A stretch of 34,916 bases of DNA from Thermosinus carboxydivorans Nor1 (GCF_000169155.1 NZ_AAWL01000023.1:1-34916), one strand, 5' to 3'. Shown: positions 25,226-34,026, counted from the first letter of the stretch. Translations and numbers: made by a program. The notes: generated by a model from the letters alone, not told the origin.

Positions 25226-25250
25226 CAGGCTGCCAGCCTGTCTTTCTTTT
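25224..25250 (+). terminator. Terminator after the wall-hydrolase gene
   Basis: GACAGGC (25224-25230), loop TGCCA, GCCTGTC (25236-25242), then a T-rich tail. The stem begins in the stop codon. Confidence 0.8.
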
Positions 25251-25340
25251 GCCTTTTTTAAAGGAAAAATTAGCTAGGCGCCGTACTAGTTATATTTATG
25301 GGAAAGATATGCAAAGGTATAATGTGAGGAGGCACTAGTC

Positions 25341-25784
25341 TTGGTCAATAACATAGAGTGGCTTAAAGAGCATTTAAAGAATATTTATGATCGCAATCCC
25401 TATGTACGGTTACTGCAAATGTCAATAGCGAAAATTGAGGAAGGACGGGCCGAGTTGACCATGCCAGTCATTTATGGGAAGCATACAAATCTTTATGGTG
25501 TTGCTCATGGAGGGGCATTAGCTTCCTTAGCCGACACGGCAATGGGAGTGGCATGTGCTACGCTGGGCAACCGAGTGGTAACGATAGATATGAATATCAA
25601 TTACATCCGCGGAGCGCAGCAGCAGTCTGTTGTCAAAGCTGTCGGAACTGTTGTTCATAAAGGGAAAAGCACTATGGTTGTAGAAGCGGACGTGCGTGAT
25701 TGCGCTGAAGACATTTTATTGGCCAAAGCACGGGGGACTTTTTTCGTTATTGGCGCCTTTGAAAAAGGTGAGCACCATGATTGA
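25341..25784 (+). CDS. Hotdog-fold thioesterase (PaaI type)
   Basis: A 147-residue single hotdog domain. The signature LYGVAHGGALASLADTAMG (about 51-69), with HGG and a conserved Asp, is the active-site helix of PaaI-like acyl-CoA thioesterases. Such enzymes hydrolyse aryl- or acyl-CoA esters as tetramers in the cytoplasm. The start is TTG 25341, eight bases after GAGGAGG. The alpha/beta hydrolase gene starts eight bases before its stop, so the two are translationally coupled. Acyl substrate unknown. Confidence 0.88.
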   Translation: MVNNIEWLKEHLKNIYDRNPYVRLLQMSIAKIEEGRAELTMPVIYGKHTNLYGVAHGGALASLADTAMGVACATLGNRVVTIDMNINYIRGAQQQSVVKAVGTVVHKGKSTMVVEADVRDCAEDILLAKARGTFFVIGAFEKGEHHD

Positions 25785-26514
25785 AGTCCGGATTCCAACG
25801 GAACACGGTTATCTGTCAGGTGTCTTACACCGTCCTGATGGCGGCGGCAATTGCGCCTTGGTTATCTGCCACGGTTTCCGTGGCTCCAAAGACGGGGGCG
25901 GCAAGGCCGTACAACTGGCTAACGAGGCTGCGAAGTTAGGTATTTTTGTGTTGCGCTTTGATTTTACCCCCTTGCAATCATTATCAAATCAGATTTCCGA
26001 GGTAGGTTATGCTGTCGACTATTGCCGGCGATTTGTCAGTCCTCGTGTCTTACTATTAGGCCGCAGTATGGGGGGGAGTGCTTCGCTTGTTTTTGCGGCG
26101 AAGGATAAAAATATCGCCGGCCTGTGTCTATGGGCTACTCCCTGTAATTTGCACGCAACCTTTCGCTTAGCCCTTGGCGAAGGGTATGAAAAGCTTGTTA
26201 GGGGGGAACGGTTGTATATTTGTGATAATTACGGGAAGCTGGAACTAGGTCCGGAGTTTCTCCATGATTTAAGCCGTCATAATTTGTTTGCCGCTTTGCA
26301 GTCCTTACCGCCTATACCAATCTTGATTGTCCACGGGAACCAGGACGAGATTGTACCGCTTAGTCAGGCCCACGCTCTTTATGAGCAGGCAGCGCCGACG
26401 AAAGAGCTGATTGTTATCGATGGAGCTGACCACCATTTTACCGGTCATTCCGAACAAGCCATTGCCGCAACACTCCGGTGGCTAAAAATGTGGTTTTGTT
26501 CAGGTAGTATATAA
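25777..26514 (+). CDS. Alpha/beta hydrolase
   Basis: A 245-residue single-domain serine hydrolase. The nucleophile elbow is GRSMGGSAS (Ser near 90), the acid is Asp in HGNQDEIVPL near 190, and the His lies in GADHHFTGHS near the end. An HGFRGSKDGGG oxyanion segment sits near residue 36. No signal peptide. It resembles small esterase/acylpeptidase-like proteins of Bacillota. I start at ATG 25777, inside the end of the thioesterase gene; the frame is open upstream but shadows that gene. Shared operon with a thioesterase suggests ester or acyl turnover, without a defined substrate. Confidence 0.88.
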   Translation: MIEVRIPTEHGYLSGVLHRPDGGGNCALVICHGFRGSKDGGGKAVQLANEAAKLGIFVLRFDFTPLQSLSNQISEVGYAVDYCRRFVSPRVLLLGRSMGGSASLVFAAKDKNIAGLCLWATPCNLHATFRLALGEGYEKLVRGERLYICDNYGKLELGPEFLHDLSRHNLFAALQSLPPIPILIVHGNQDEIVPLSQAHALYEQAAPTKELIVIDGADHHFTGHSEQAIAATLRWLKMWFCSGSI

Positions 26515-26580
26515 TTTTTTGCCGGGTACAAACTATCTGATGCGTGGATCGCAACTTTTGGCAAAAGGAGCGTGTATGCA

Positions 26581-27030
26581 TTGGATCTTTCCGGCAACAT
26601 GCTGGCGCTGTTGTTAGCCTTAATCTCCGGAGTGCTGATGGCCATACAGGGTTCATTAAATGCTGCCTTAAGCAAAGTAATCGGGCTTTTGGAAGCAACT
26701 TTTATAGTTCACGTCACCGGTACAATTATTTTGCTGGCGTTATTATTTTTGTTTCGTCTTGGGAAGGGAAATCTCGCCGCTTTGCCGGAGGCACCGTGGT
26801 ATGCCTATTTGGGGGGGCTTGTCGGCGTTTTCATCATCTATCTTGTAGCAGCCAGTATACCTAGTGTCGGCGTATGCAATGCCACTACGGCCATTATTGT
26901 TGGGCAGGTGTTGACGGCGGTAGTTATTGATTATTTTGGGGGGTTTGGCCTTAACCGCACTCCTTGCAGTTGGCTACAATTAGTAGGGGTTGTTTTTTTG
27001 GCCTTGGGCGCCAAACTGTTGATAAGGTAA
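26581..27030 (+). CDS. YdcZ-type (DUF606) small membrane transporter
   Basis: A 149-residue membrane protein with about five hydrophobic segments. The start (LALISGVLMAIQGSLNAALSKVIG) and the inner ASIPSVGVCNATTAIIVGQ segment are typical of the YdcZ/DUF606 group of the drug/metabolite transporter superfamily, whose members act as half-size pairs or dimers. AAAGGAG at 26564-26570 favours TTG 26581; GTG 26572 is too close to it and ATG 26599 is possible. It lies 66 bases after the hydrolase gene and may belong to the same transcript. Substrate unknown. Confidence 0.8.
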   Translation: MDLSGNMLALLLALISGVLMAIQGSLNAALSKVIGLLEATFIVHVTGTIILLALLFLFRLGKGNLAALPEAPWYAYLGGLVGVFIIYLVAASIPSVGVCNATTAIIVGQVLTAVVIDYFGGFGLNRTPCSWLQLVGVVFLALGAKLLIR

Positions 27031-27063
27031 CGAAGCCAAATTCAGCTTCGTTATTTATTTTTT
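27028..27063 (+). terminator. Terminator after the YdcZ-type gene
   Basis: TAACGAAGC (27028-27036, includes the stop codon), 8-base loop, GCTTCGTTA (27045-27053), then TTTATTTTTT. Confidence 0.87.
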
Positions 27064-27088
27064 AATTTGAATTTTTTCCGTAAGGGTG

Positions 27089-27117
27089 TTAACAAAAAAA
27101 ATAATCTACGGTATACT
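27089..27117 (+). promoter_or_regulatory. Promoter of the acyl-CoA dehydrogenase gene
   Basis: TTAACA (27089-27094), 17 bases, TATACT (27112-27117). The gene starts about 48 bases on. Confidence 0.65.
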
Positions 27118-27164
27118 ATGTTTAGAAATTTTTGGCATTACTCCGCCAAACAAGGAGGAGAGGT

Positions 27165-28298
27165 ATGGATTTTCACTTTACTCCCGACCAATTAGCTTTA
27201 AAAAAAATGGTCCAAGAACTTGTTGCCAAAGAAATTACGCCCTATGCCTTGGAAATGGATAAGACTGGGGAAATCAGGCCGGAACTGCTGAAAAAGCTGG
27301 ATGAGGCGGGGATGCTGAATCTTACGGTGCCTGAAGAGTATGATGGTCCCGGTTTAGATGCCGTATCAATTGCTCTCATCTACGAAGAACTAGGCAAAGG
27401 ATGTGCCGGAGTAGCAACAACGGTCGCTGCCAATGCGCTGGCTTCTTATCCAGTTTTGACTTCAGGTACTGACGAACAAAAACAAAAGTTTTTTTCCGTT
27501 ATTAACAGCGGTAAAATGGCGGCCTTTGCCCTGACTGAGCCGGGCGCCGGTTCGGATGCGGGGGCGGTCGCTACCTCGGCTGTTAAGGATGGAGACTATT
27601 ATGTGCTGAATGGGACAAAATGCTTTATCACCAATGGTGGTATTGCTGATATATACGTAGTCTTTGCCAATGCCCGCAAGTCAGCTGGTATTCGTGGTTT
27701 GACCGCTTTTATTGTAGAACGGGACACACCGGGTTTTTCCGTGGGCAAAGATGAGGACAAAATGGGGATCCGGGCGTCTAACACCTGTGAACTGATTCTC
27801 GATAATGTGCGTATTCCCGCGGCCAACCGTATCGGCCGCGAAGGTGAAGGGTTCAAGATTGCGATGAAGACGCTTGATGCTGCTCGGCCTTTTGTCGGCG
27901 CAGTTTCGGTAGGGCTTGCCCAAGCCGCTTTTGAGCTCGCAGTTAAGTATTCCCGCGAGCGGGAACAATTTGGCAAACCTATTGCTTCTTTCCAGTTAGT
28001 CCAGGCAATGATTGCCGATATGGCGATGCAAATTGAAGCTGCCCGTTTGCTCGTCTACAAAGCCTGTTGGATGAAAGACCAAGGTCTTCCTTATGCCAAA
28101 GAAGCGGCCATGGCAAAATGCTTCGCCGCCGATACGGCCATGAAGGTAACAACCGATGTCGTTCAGGTACTGGGTGGCTACGGCTATACGAAAGATTATC
28201 CTGCTGAGAAATATATGCGTGACGCCAAGATTATGCAAATTTATGAAGGGACTAACCAAATTCAGCGGCTGGTTATAGCTAATAACATTTTATATTAA
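27165..28298 (+). CDS. Acyl-CoA dehydrogenase (short-chain, butyryl-CoA type)
   Basis: FAD enzyme of 377 residues, the family's normal length, that introduces the alpha-beta double bond in acyl-CoA. Seen are FALTEPGAGSDAGAV (about 122-136, FAD/substrate loop), CFITNGG, the REREQFGKPIASFQ helix, and IYEGTNQIQR near 357-366, whose Glu is the expected catalytic base of short-chain members. ATG 27165 follows AAGGAGGAG; an upstream in-frame TTG lacks a site. The usual partners (etfAB, thiolase, crotonase) are not adjacent, so whether it acts in fermentation or oxidation is open. Confidence 0.93.
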   Translation: MDFHFTPDQLALKKMVQELVAKEITPYALEMDKTGEIRPELLKKLDEAGMLNLTVPEEYDGPGLDAVSIALIYEELGKGCAGVATTVAANALASYPVLTSGTDEQKQKFFSVINSGKMAAFALTEPGAGSDAGAVATSAVKDGDYYVLNGTKCFITNGGIADIYVVFANARKSAGIRGLTAFIVERDTPGFSVGKDEDKMGIRASNTCELILDNVRIPAANRIGREGEGFKIAMKTLDAARPFVGAVSVGLAQAAFELAVKYSREREQFGKPIASFQLVQAMIADMAMQIEAARLLVYKACWMKDQGLPYAKEAAMAKCFAADTAMKVTTDVVQVLGGYGYTKDYPAEKYMRDAKIMQIYEGTNQIQRLVIANNILY

Positions 28299-28304
28299 AA
28301 GGTG

Positions 28305-28333
28305 TTGACATTCAGGGTTTACCGTAATATAAT
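28305..28333 (+). promoter_or_regulatory. Consensus promoter of tRNA-Val
   Basis: Perfect TTGACA (28305-28310) and TATAAT (28328-28333) with 17 bases between. Confidence 0.88.
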
Positions 28334-28346
28334 TAATTGTGCGTAA

Positions 28347-28423
28347 GGGGTTATAGCTCAGTTGGTTAGAGCGCTTCGTTGACATCGAAGAGGCCAGCGG
28401 TTCGAGTCCGTTTAACCCCACCA
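28347..28423 (+). tRNA. tRNA-Val (GAC)
   Basis: Acceptor GGGGTTA/TAACCCC, anticodon loop TTGACAT (GAC) on stem CTTCG/CGAAG, T loop TTCGAGT, encoded CCA. A stand-alone gene with its own promoter and terminator. Confidence 0.95.
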
Positions 28424-28433
28424 GTGAGATGAG

Positions 28434-28465
28434 GCCTACGAGGTTCTTGCTTCGTAGGCTTTTTT
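28434..28465 (+). terminator. Terminator of tRNA-Val
   Basis: GCCTACGA (28434-28441), 10-base loop, TCGTAGGC (28452-28459), six Ts. Confidence 0.9.
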
Positions 28466-28709
28466 ATTTTTGTTGTTTATTATTTACCCAATTGATATGC
28501 TGGCTGAATAGACGGGTAATGGGCATTTGTCATGATGTTTATGGCGGATAAAATAGTATATGCTAGTTTCGAGTGACTTTCATATTTCAATATTTTTCAA
28601 AAAAAGCAGGAATTTTTTAATTATTATCGCATAATTTATAATAGGATATACTAAAACAATAATAATGCTATGCTTATTTTGTTTGCTTTGAATTTATGAT
28701 ATAACTTAT
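28466..28709. other. AT-rich gap without a recognisable gene
   Basis: About 240 bases, markedly richer in A and T than the surroundings, with no open frame of note on either strand and no stable hairpin. Several TATAAT-like words occur (for example in 28635-28660) without a good partner -35, so promoters for the next gene are likely but cannot be fixed. Confidence 0.5.
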
Positions 28710-28723
28710 TGGAGGTAGGGGGT

Positions 28724-28948
28724 ATGTGTCGGTTTGTTCACCAATGTTTAGTGCCCGATTGTGGAGACTGCAGGCATAATCAGGCAACAGACCGGGCAGT
28801 TAGTCAGAATGTTGCAGACGAAGGCCTCATGCGTGAGCATCTGTTCTGGCCAATAGATCAGCGAAGACGGGTTATTCAAGTCATCTATGATGAGAAGCAG
28901 GGATTGAATGCCTTTTTATTCGTGACGACAACTGGCGATAGTCTATAA
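28724..28948 (+). CDS. Small Cys-rich N-terminus protein, unrecognised
   Basis: A 74-residue protein starting at ATG 28724, nine bases after GGAGG. Four Cys and a His cluster at the start, MCRFVHQCLVPDCGDCRH (Cys2, Cys8, Cys13, Cys16, His18), spaced as a possible metal site. The rest is soluble and ends in a strand-like VIQVIYDEKQGLNAFLFVTT. No signal peptide or membrane span. I do not recognise the family; a small zinc- or iron-binding protein is a guess from the Cys spacing only. Confidence 0.6.
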   Translation: MCRFVHQCLVPDCGDCRHNQATDRAVSQNVADEGLMREHLFWPIDQRRRVIQVIYDEKQGLNAFLFVTTTGDSL

Positions 28949-29091
28949 AAGGGCCGTTGCTAATGCGGCTTTCCAGACTGCTTTGTGTTGAAACCTAGCT
29001 TTGTTTCGGTATTGCTGAACAAAAGTAGAGGAAAACTGATGTTTTACGACGAATTTATACTGCCAAACAAAGCAGCTGGAGGACAGTTATA

Positions 29092-29415
29092 ATGTACAGT
29101 TTTCCTTTAGAAGAAAACGAAAGAATTCTTAAGAAAGACTTGGCGAATATGTCCTATGACGGCAACAATCTGCACGGGGCTCTCTATCTCACTACCGACC
29201 GTATCGTCTTTGTCGGGTATTTGCTGAATATTACCCAGAAATATTTTGAGGAAATTCCTCTTGCTCACATCGAGACGATTAAGCCCGAAAAGACCTTCTT
29301 TTTTATCCCCAATGCTTTTGCTATTACAACTATTAAAGACCGCCGTTTGAAGTTCATTGTCAATAAGCGGGATGAATGGATTGATGCAATCCAAAAGAGG
29401 ATAAATAGCCTGTAA
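29092..29415 (+). CDS. GRAM/PH-like domain small protein
   Basis: A 107-residue protein with one PH-like domain. The pattern GALYLTTDRIVFVGYL, then EEIPLAHIETIKPEKTFFF and RRLKFIVNKRDEWIDAIQ, is the GRAM layout: strand, turn, I-x-x-I, and a C-terminal helix after an F-x-x-x-x-R-D-E-W segment. Bacterial members are small cytoplasmic proteins of unknown use, possibly membrane-associated. ATG 29092 follows GGAGGA. A good terminator ends the gene just after its stop. Confidence 0.75.
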   Translation: MYSFPLEENERILKKDLANMSYDGNNLHGALYLTTDRIVFVGYLLNITQKYFEEIPLAHIETIKPEKTFFFIPNAFAITTIKDRRLKFIVNKRDEWIDAIQKRINSL

Positions 29416-29419
29416 ATAG

Positions 29420-29440
29420 CACCCGGCAGGGTGTTTTTTT
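29420..29440 (+). terminator. Terminator after the GRAM-domain gene
   Basis: CACCC (29420-29424), loop GGCA, GGGTG (29429-29433), seven Ts. Confidence 0.85.
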
Positions 29441-29552
29441 ATGGTTGAATACGCGATACATCTTCCTTCCTTTCCTTTCTATGGATTTTTGCGACTTTTC
29501 GTATGGTCTTGAAAGGGCGCACATATACTATAGTGTGGAAGGAAGTGGGGAT

Positions 29553-30431
29553 GTGAAGCTACTGTCTGTTGGCTTGACGGGTACTATCGAAGAAATCCGG
29601 GCAAGACTGCAACAAGACTGCGGCAGTTTGGTCCAGGAGGGGGTTCGTATCGCTATTGATGAATTAAGCAAGGGGCGATATACCTTTCTTGGCTGTAATA
29701 TTATTGAAGGCGAATTATCCTTTCGCAATTATGAACGTATAAAAAATTTGCTAAAACATTTCGTGGCCAAACTTTTAACCGATCAGATTTTGCAGCGCGA
29801 GGAAATAAATATTATTCGTAAAATTATCGACCGCAATTATTCGTATCTTAGTGTAGAAGAACGTAACATTGTTTTGGAAAACTCTTTAAACATCCTGAAT
29901 AATGGTGGGGCCCTGCTTGAAGATTTTAGCCTTCCTGCGCGGCGTTCCAAAATATTAAACCGAATTTTAGAGTATTTAGATGACCACCATGAACTGGTTT
30001 TGGATGGCTTTATCACCTTCCGGCTTAAGGATTACCGTGACCAGTTAGCTCAGATCGTCGATAAAGCTGTTGACGAATACACGATGGACGTCGAATATAA
30101 AGAATTTATCCGTATACTGCGTTACTTTGTCGATGTGCAACGGCCGCAGATTGAAGAGGTCCATGTGGTTATCAAAGCCAATGACACGTTTAAACTTCTC
30201 GATACTCAGGGACAACCAATCCACAGCCAGTATCTGGAGAACTTTATTGCCCGGAATTCGGAAGAAATCAATTACGAGGACCTCTTGATTACGGCTCTGA
30301 TTACCATTGCTCCGTTCAACATCATGCTCCATAATTTGGATGCCGCCAAGTCGCCTGACTTGGTGGATACAATTAAAAATATATTTTTAGGCCGGGTTGC
30401 TATCTGCCCCGGTTGCAACTTATGTCTATAG
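29553..30431 (+). CDS. ytxC: YtxC-family sporulation-associated protein
   Basis: A 292-residue protein close to the roughly 280 residues of Bacillus YtxC, a family kept almost only in spore formers. Features are a long helical body, a middle FITFRLKDYRDQLAQIVDKAVDEY segment, and the Cys-bearing end AICPGCNLCL. The gene lies directly upstream of thrS, as in Bacillus. I start at GTG 29553 because AAGGAAG sits seven bases before it and the length then fits; the frame is open back to 29445, but that stretch follows a terminator at once and has no ribosome binding site. Its biochemical role is not known to me. Confidence 0.8.
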   Translation: MKLLSVGLTGTIEEIRARLQQDCGSLVQEGVRIAIDELSKGRYTFLGCNIIEGELSFRNYERIKNLLKHFVAKLLTDQILQREEINIIRKIIDRNYSYLSVEERNIVLENSLNILNNGGALLEDFSLPARRSKILNRILEYLDDHHELVLDGFITFRLKDYRDQLAQIVDKAVDEYTMDVEYKEFIRILRYFVDVQRPQIEEVHVVIKANDTFKLLDTQGQPIHSQYLENFIARNSEEINYEDLLITALITIAPFNIMLHNLDAAKSPDLVDTIKNIFLGRVAICPGCNLCL

Positions 30432-30435
30432 ACCG

Positions 30436-30464
30436 TTGACTTGCCTGCTGAAACTATGTATAAT
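30436..30464 (+). promoter_or_regulatory. Promoter of the thrS T-box transcript
   Basis: TTGACT (30436-30441), 17 bases, perfect TATAAT (30459-30464), just after the ytxC stop. Confidence 0.8.
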
Positions 30465-30479
30465 GTTTCTAAAATAAAA

Positions 30480-30720
30480 TAGTGCCAATAGTAATGCGGA
30501 GGATATGGCAGTAATATTTCACCCGTTTCAGAGAAAAGGCGTCGTAGGCTGTGAGCGCCTTTACGGGCCGTTGCTGTTACCCCCTCCAAACTGCTTGGCT
30601 GAACATATAGTAAGCCAAGCCGGGCGCGTCCCGTTATTTTAACGAAGTGGGCTTAAACAGGCCAATCAGGGTGGAACCGCGGGCTAGCTCTCGTCCCTTG
30701 GAGTGGACGGGAGTTTTATT
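30480..30720 (+). promoter_or_regulatory. T-box riboswitch controlling thrS
   Basis: The T-box sequence AGGGTGGAACCGCGGG is at 30668-30683, its TGGAA facing the uncharged tRNA end. It is followed by the terminator CTCTCGTCC (30688-30696)/GGACGGGAG (30705-30713) and TTTTATT. Stem I appears to close with GGAGG (30498-30502) and CCTCC (30583-30587). ACC at 30579-30581, a threonine codon just inside that stem, is my candidate specifier; I cannot confirm its place in the loop. Uncharged tRNA-Thr would favour the antiterminator and thrS expression. Confidence 0.9.
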
Positions 30721-30779
30721 ATTTTTGACGCTAAATAGCAATGGATAGTTTTATTAAAAATGCTGTGAGGAGGATACAT

Positions 30780-32697
30780 GTGAGTAAGCTTCAAATTATT
30801 CTGAAAGACGGGGCAATTAGGGAAGTCGAACCAGGCACGACCTTAATGCAACTGGCTGAGAGTATTAGTCGCGGTTTGGCTAAAAGTGCGCTTGTTGCCA
30901 AACTTGACGGTCAGGTCGTCGACTTGGCCTACCGCCTGAATAAAGGAGGTAAGGTAGAGTTTTTAACCTTTGAGGATGAAGAAGGCAAGGGCGCCTTGCG
31001 GCATAGTGCTTCGCATATTCTTGCTCAAGCTGTTAAACGCCTTTACGGGGATGTAAAGCTCGGCATTGGTCCGGCAATTGCCACCGGTTTTTACTATGAT
31101 TTTGATACAACTCATACCTTCACACCGGATGACTTGGAAAAAATTCAGGATGTAAATGGAAAAGATTGTGAAGGAAGATATGCCTGTTGAGAGAATGGAA
31201 GTTAGCCGTGAGGAAGCGCTTCGGCTTTTTACGGAACAAGGTGAAGTTTATAAGGTGGAACTCATTCGTGACCTGCCGGAGGATGTCACGATTAGCCTCT
31301 ACCGACAGGGTGAGTTTATTGATCTTTGTGCAGGGCCGCATGTGCCGTCAACGGGGCGGGTAAAGGCGATAAAGCTGCAGAGTCTTGCCGGCGCCTACTG
31401 GCGGGGAGATGAAAAGAGGAAAATGCTCCAGCGTATCTACGGTACGGCTTTTGAGAAAAAGGCTGACCTAGATGCTTACCTCCGTATGCTGGAAGAAGCC
31501 GCTAAACGGGATCATCGTAAATTGGGTCGCGAGCTGGACTTGTTCAGTATCCAAGATGAAGGACCTGGTTTTCCTTTTTTCCATCCCAAAGGGATGGTTA
31601 TTCGCAATGAGCTCGAAAATTTTTGGCGGAAACTACATGTAAAGTATGGTTATCAGGAAATTAAGACGCCAATTATTCTCCACCAGCGTTTATGGCAGCA
31701 ATCGGGCCATTGGGACCATTATCGGGAAAATATGTATTTCACTACTATTGATGGCGAAGGTTATGCGGTCAAACCGATGAACTGCCCTGGCGGTATTCTC
31801 GTCTACCGTACTCAACACCATAGCTATCGTGACCTTCCGCTGCGCACCTGCGAACTTGGTCTGGTTCATCGTCATGAGCTGTCCGGCGCTTTGCACGGTT
31901 TGATGCGTGTACGCAGTTTTACCCAGGACGATGCCCATATTTTCATGCTGCCATCGCAGATCAAAGACGAAATTCAGGGCGTTATTGACTTGTTTAACGA
32001 AGTCTACAGCACTTTTGGCTTAACTTATCATGCTGAACTCAGCACCAAACCGGAAAAAGCCATGGGCTCGGACGAAATTTGGGAAGTTGCCACCAACGCT
32101 CTCCGGGAGGCCTTGGAAGAACGTGGCATGCCATACAAAATTAACGAAGGGGATGGCGCATTTTACGGTCCCAAAATTGACTTTCACCTCCGCGACTCCA
32201 TCGGCCGGACCTGGCAGTGCGGCACCATTCAGTTAGACATGCTTATGCCGGAAAAGTTTGATCTAACTTATGTCGGTGAAGATGGTCAGAAACACCGTCC
32301 TGTTATGATCCACCGCGTTGCTTATGGTAGTTTGGAGCGGTTCATTGGTATTCTCATCGAGCATTATGCCGGCGCTTTTCCGACATGGCTTGCGCCTGTT
32401 CAAGTTAAAATCCTGCCGATAACCGACCGGCATGTCGCTTATGCTCAGGAAGTTGCAACTCTTATGCGTAGCAAAGATATCCGGGTAGAAGTAGACAGCC
32501 GCAACGAAAAAATTGGTTATAAAATCCGTGAAGGCCAACTGGAGAAAGTGCCCTATATGTTGATCGTAGGCGATAAAGAGACCGAAACCCGGACGGTTGC
32601 GGTAAGAAAGCGCGGCCAAGGCGACATTGGCGCGCAAGCCGTAGACGATTTTGTTGCCGCTATTTTGGCGGAAATACAAGGTAAAATAAATAATTGA
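30780..32697 (+). CDS. thrS: Threonyl-tRNA synthetase, interrupted by a one-base frameshift
   Basis: Charges tRNA-Thr. The first frame (from GTG 30780, six bases after GAGGAGG) gives the TGS domain (1-62) and the start of the second domain with HSASH. The second frame, from 31156, continues with FIDLCAGPH, the catalytic core (MNCPGG, the RHELSGALHGLMRVR motif 2) and the anticodon domain to 32697. The break is at 31154-31156 in GATGTAAATGG: dropping one A restores D-V-M-E-K-I-V-K and yields 638 residues, the normal length. All other motifs look intact. Either a sequencing error or a recent mutation; a second synthetase would be needed if real. Confidence 0.9.
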
Positions 32698-32705
32698 TTG
32701 TTGTC

Positions 32706-32734
32706 TTGACTTTTATGGCAATGGATGCTAACAT
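32706..32734 (+). promoter_or_regulatory. Promoter of the infC operon
   Basis: TTGACT (32706-32711), 17 bases, TAACAT (32729-32734), beginning nine bases after the thrS stop. Confidence 0.6.
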
Positions 32735-32754
32735 ATCAGAGTAAAGTTGAATAA

Positions 32755-32867
32755 GCTTGACAAGTAGAAGCCATCCGCTTCTCACCTTACAACGCATTAG
32801 CAGTTCGTAAGGTTCTGTAAACCCTTGTTTACGCTTTATTGCGGGTGGTTTATGCCATCCGTTTTTT
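32755..32867 (+). promoter_or_regulatory. L20-type leader with competing terminator, infC operon
   Basis: Several stems are visible: ACCTTAC (32784-32790)/GTAAGGT (32807-32813), GTAAAC (32817-32822)/GTTTAC (32827-32832), and the terminator CGGGTGG (32842-32848)/CCATCCG (32855-32861) with six Ts. CCATCCGC at 32771-32778 repeats the terminator's right arm and can pair with GCGGGTGG, so it can act as antiterminator. Ribosomal protein L20, the product of the third gene, represses such leaders in Bacillota; assignment here rests on place and structure. Confidence 0.8.
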
Positions 32868-32897
32868 GTTTGGCAGTATCGTAGGAGGTGAGTGGCA

Positions 32898-33419
32898 ATT
32901 AGCAAAGATACCACCATGAGGATTAACGAAGAAATCCGGGCGCGTGAAGTCCGGGTTATTAGCAGCACCGGAGAACAATTGGGAATCATGCCGCTAAGGG
33001 ATGCGCTACGACTGGCAGGTGAGCAGCAGCTTGACTTGGTGGAAGTGGCGCCCCAGGCTAAACCGCCGGTTTGCCGTATTATGGACTTTGGCAAGTTCAA
33101 GTATGAGCAGCAAAAGCGGGACAAAGAAGCCAAGAAGAAACAGAAAATCATAACCGTAAAAGAAGTAAAAATTCGGCCTAACATTGAGGAACATGACTTC
33201 AATGTTAAAATAAAACATGCGCAGCGTTTCCTGGAAGACGGTGATAAGGTAAAAGTTACGATCATGTTCCGGGGACGCGAACTATCTCATCCTGAACTGG
33301 GCAAGCAAGTTCTGACGAAGATGGCTAATGAACTGAAAAACATTGCTGCCGTGGAACGCGAGCCTAAGCTGGAAGGGAAAAATATGATTATGATTCTTGC
33401 ACCCAAGACACATAATTAA
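32898..33419 (+). CDS. infC: Translation initiation factor IF-3
   Basis: Binds the 30S subunit and checks start-codon pairing. The 173-residue protein has both domains: the N-terminal half with [21 protein letters not shown] and the C-terminal half with [32 protein letters not shown] at 32883-32890 lies seven bases before ATT 32898, the rare start codon infC uses for self-control in many bacteria; GTG 32892 is in frame but only about two bases from the site. I prefer ATT. First gene of infC-rpmI-rplT. Confidence 0.93.
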   Translation: MSKDTTMRINEEIRAREVRVISSTGEQLGIMPLRDALRLAGEQQLDLVEVAPQAKPPVCRIMDFGKFKYEQQKRDKEAKKKQKIITVKEVKIRPNIEEHDFNVKIKHAQRFLEDGDKVKVTIMFRGRELSHPELGKQVLTKMANELKNIAAVEREPKLEGKNMIMILAPKTHN

Positions 33420-33433
33420 AGGGAGGACCAATC

Positions 33434-33631
33434 ATGCCGAAAATTAAAACTCGCAAAAGTGCTGCAAAACGTTTTAAAGTTACTGGCTCTGGTGAATTTA
33501 AACGCGCGAAAGCTTTCAAGAGCCATATTCTTGAGAAAAAATCTCCGGCGCGTAAACGTAATCTACGCAAGGCCGCCCTGGTAAGCAAAGCGGACTATGA
33601 ACGTGTAGCGCGCATGCTGCCTTATGCGTAA
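33434..33631 (+). CDS. rpmI: Ribosomal protein L35
   Basis: A 65-residue basic protein of the large ribosomal subunit, starting [20 protein letters not shown] and ending near [11 protein letters not shown], as in the family. ATG 33434 follows GGGAGGA. It lies 14 bases after infC and 41 before rplT, the conserved operon order. Confidence 0.97.
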   Translation: MPKIKTRKSAAKRFKVTGSGEFKRAKAFKSHILEKKSPARKRNLRKAALVSKADYERVARMLPYA

Positions 33632-33672
33632 TGAATATAGACTACAACGATAATTGCTAGGAGGTTATACAC

Positions 33673-34026
33673 ATGCCAAGAGTAAAAAAAGGAGTAACTG
33701 CACATAGACGTCACAAAAAAATCTTAAAACTGGCAAAAGGTTATCGTGGCGCCAGAAGCAAACAGTTTAAGAAAGCTAACGAGCTAGTAATGAAAGCTCT
33801 GTACTATGCGCGTCGTGACCGTCGGGCCAAGAAAGGCGAATTCCGTAAACTCTGGATTACTCGAATTAACGCGGCGGCTCGTATCAATGGCTTATCTTAC
33901 AGCCAGCTTATTAACGGCTTGAAAAAAGCAGGCGTGGAAGTTAATCGTAAAATGCTTGCCGATTTGGCAGTAAATGATATGGCTGCTTTCAGTAAACTTG
34001 TTGAAACAGCAAAGGCCCAACTTTAA
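33673..34026 (+). CDS. rplT: Ribosomal protein L20
   Basis: A 117-residue RNA-binding protein needed for early 50S assembly. [20 protein letters not shown] at the start and [20 protein letters not shown] near the end are family hallmarks. It should bind the leader upstream of infC and repress its own operon. ATG 33673 follows AGGAGG. A strong terminator lies just after. Confidence 0.97.
   Translation: MPRVKKGVTAHRRHKKILKLAKGYRGARSKQFKKANELVMKALYYARRDRRAKKGEFRKLWITRINAAARINGLSYSQLINGLKKAGVEVNRKMLADLAVNDMAAFSKLVETAKAQL

Noticed and set aside
28978-29075. CTGCTTTGT (28978-28986) and ACAAAGCAG (29067-29075), a 9-bp inverted repeat
   Set aside because: The arms are about 80 bases apart in a 143-base gap and no structure or element joins them; probably chance.
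29445-29552. N-terminal extension of ytxC from TTG 29445
   Set aside because: It begins a few bases after a strong terminator, has no ribosome binding site, and makes the protein longer than the family.
30741-30779. N-terminal extension of thrS from 30741
   Set aside because: GAGGAGG at 30767-30773 fits GTG 30780, and the TGS domain starts there; the extension would overlap the leader.
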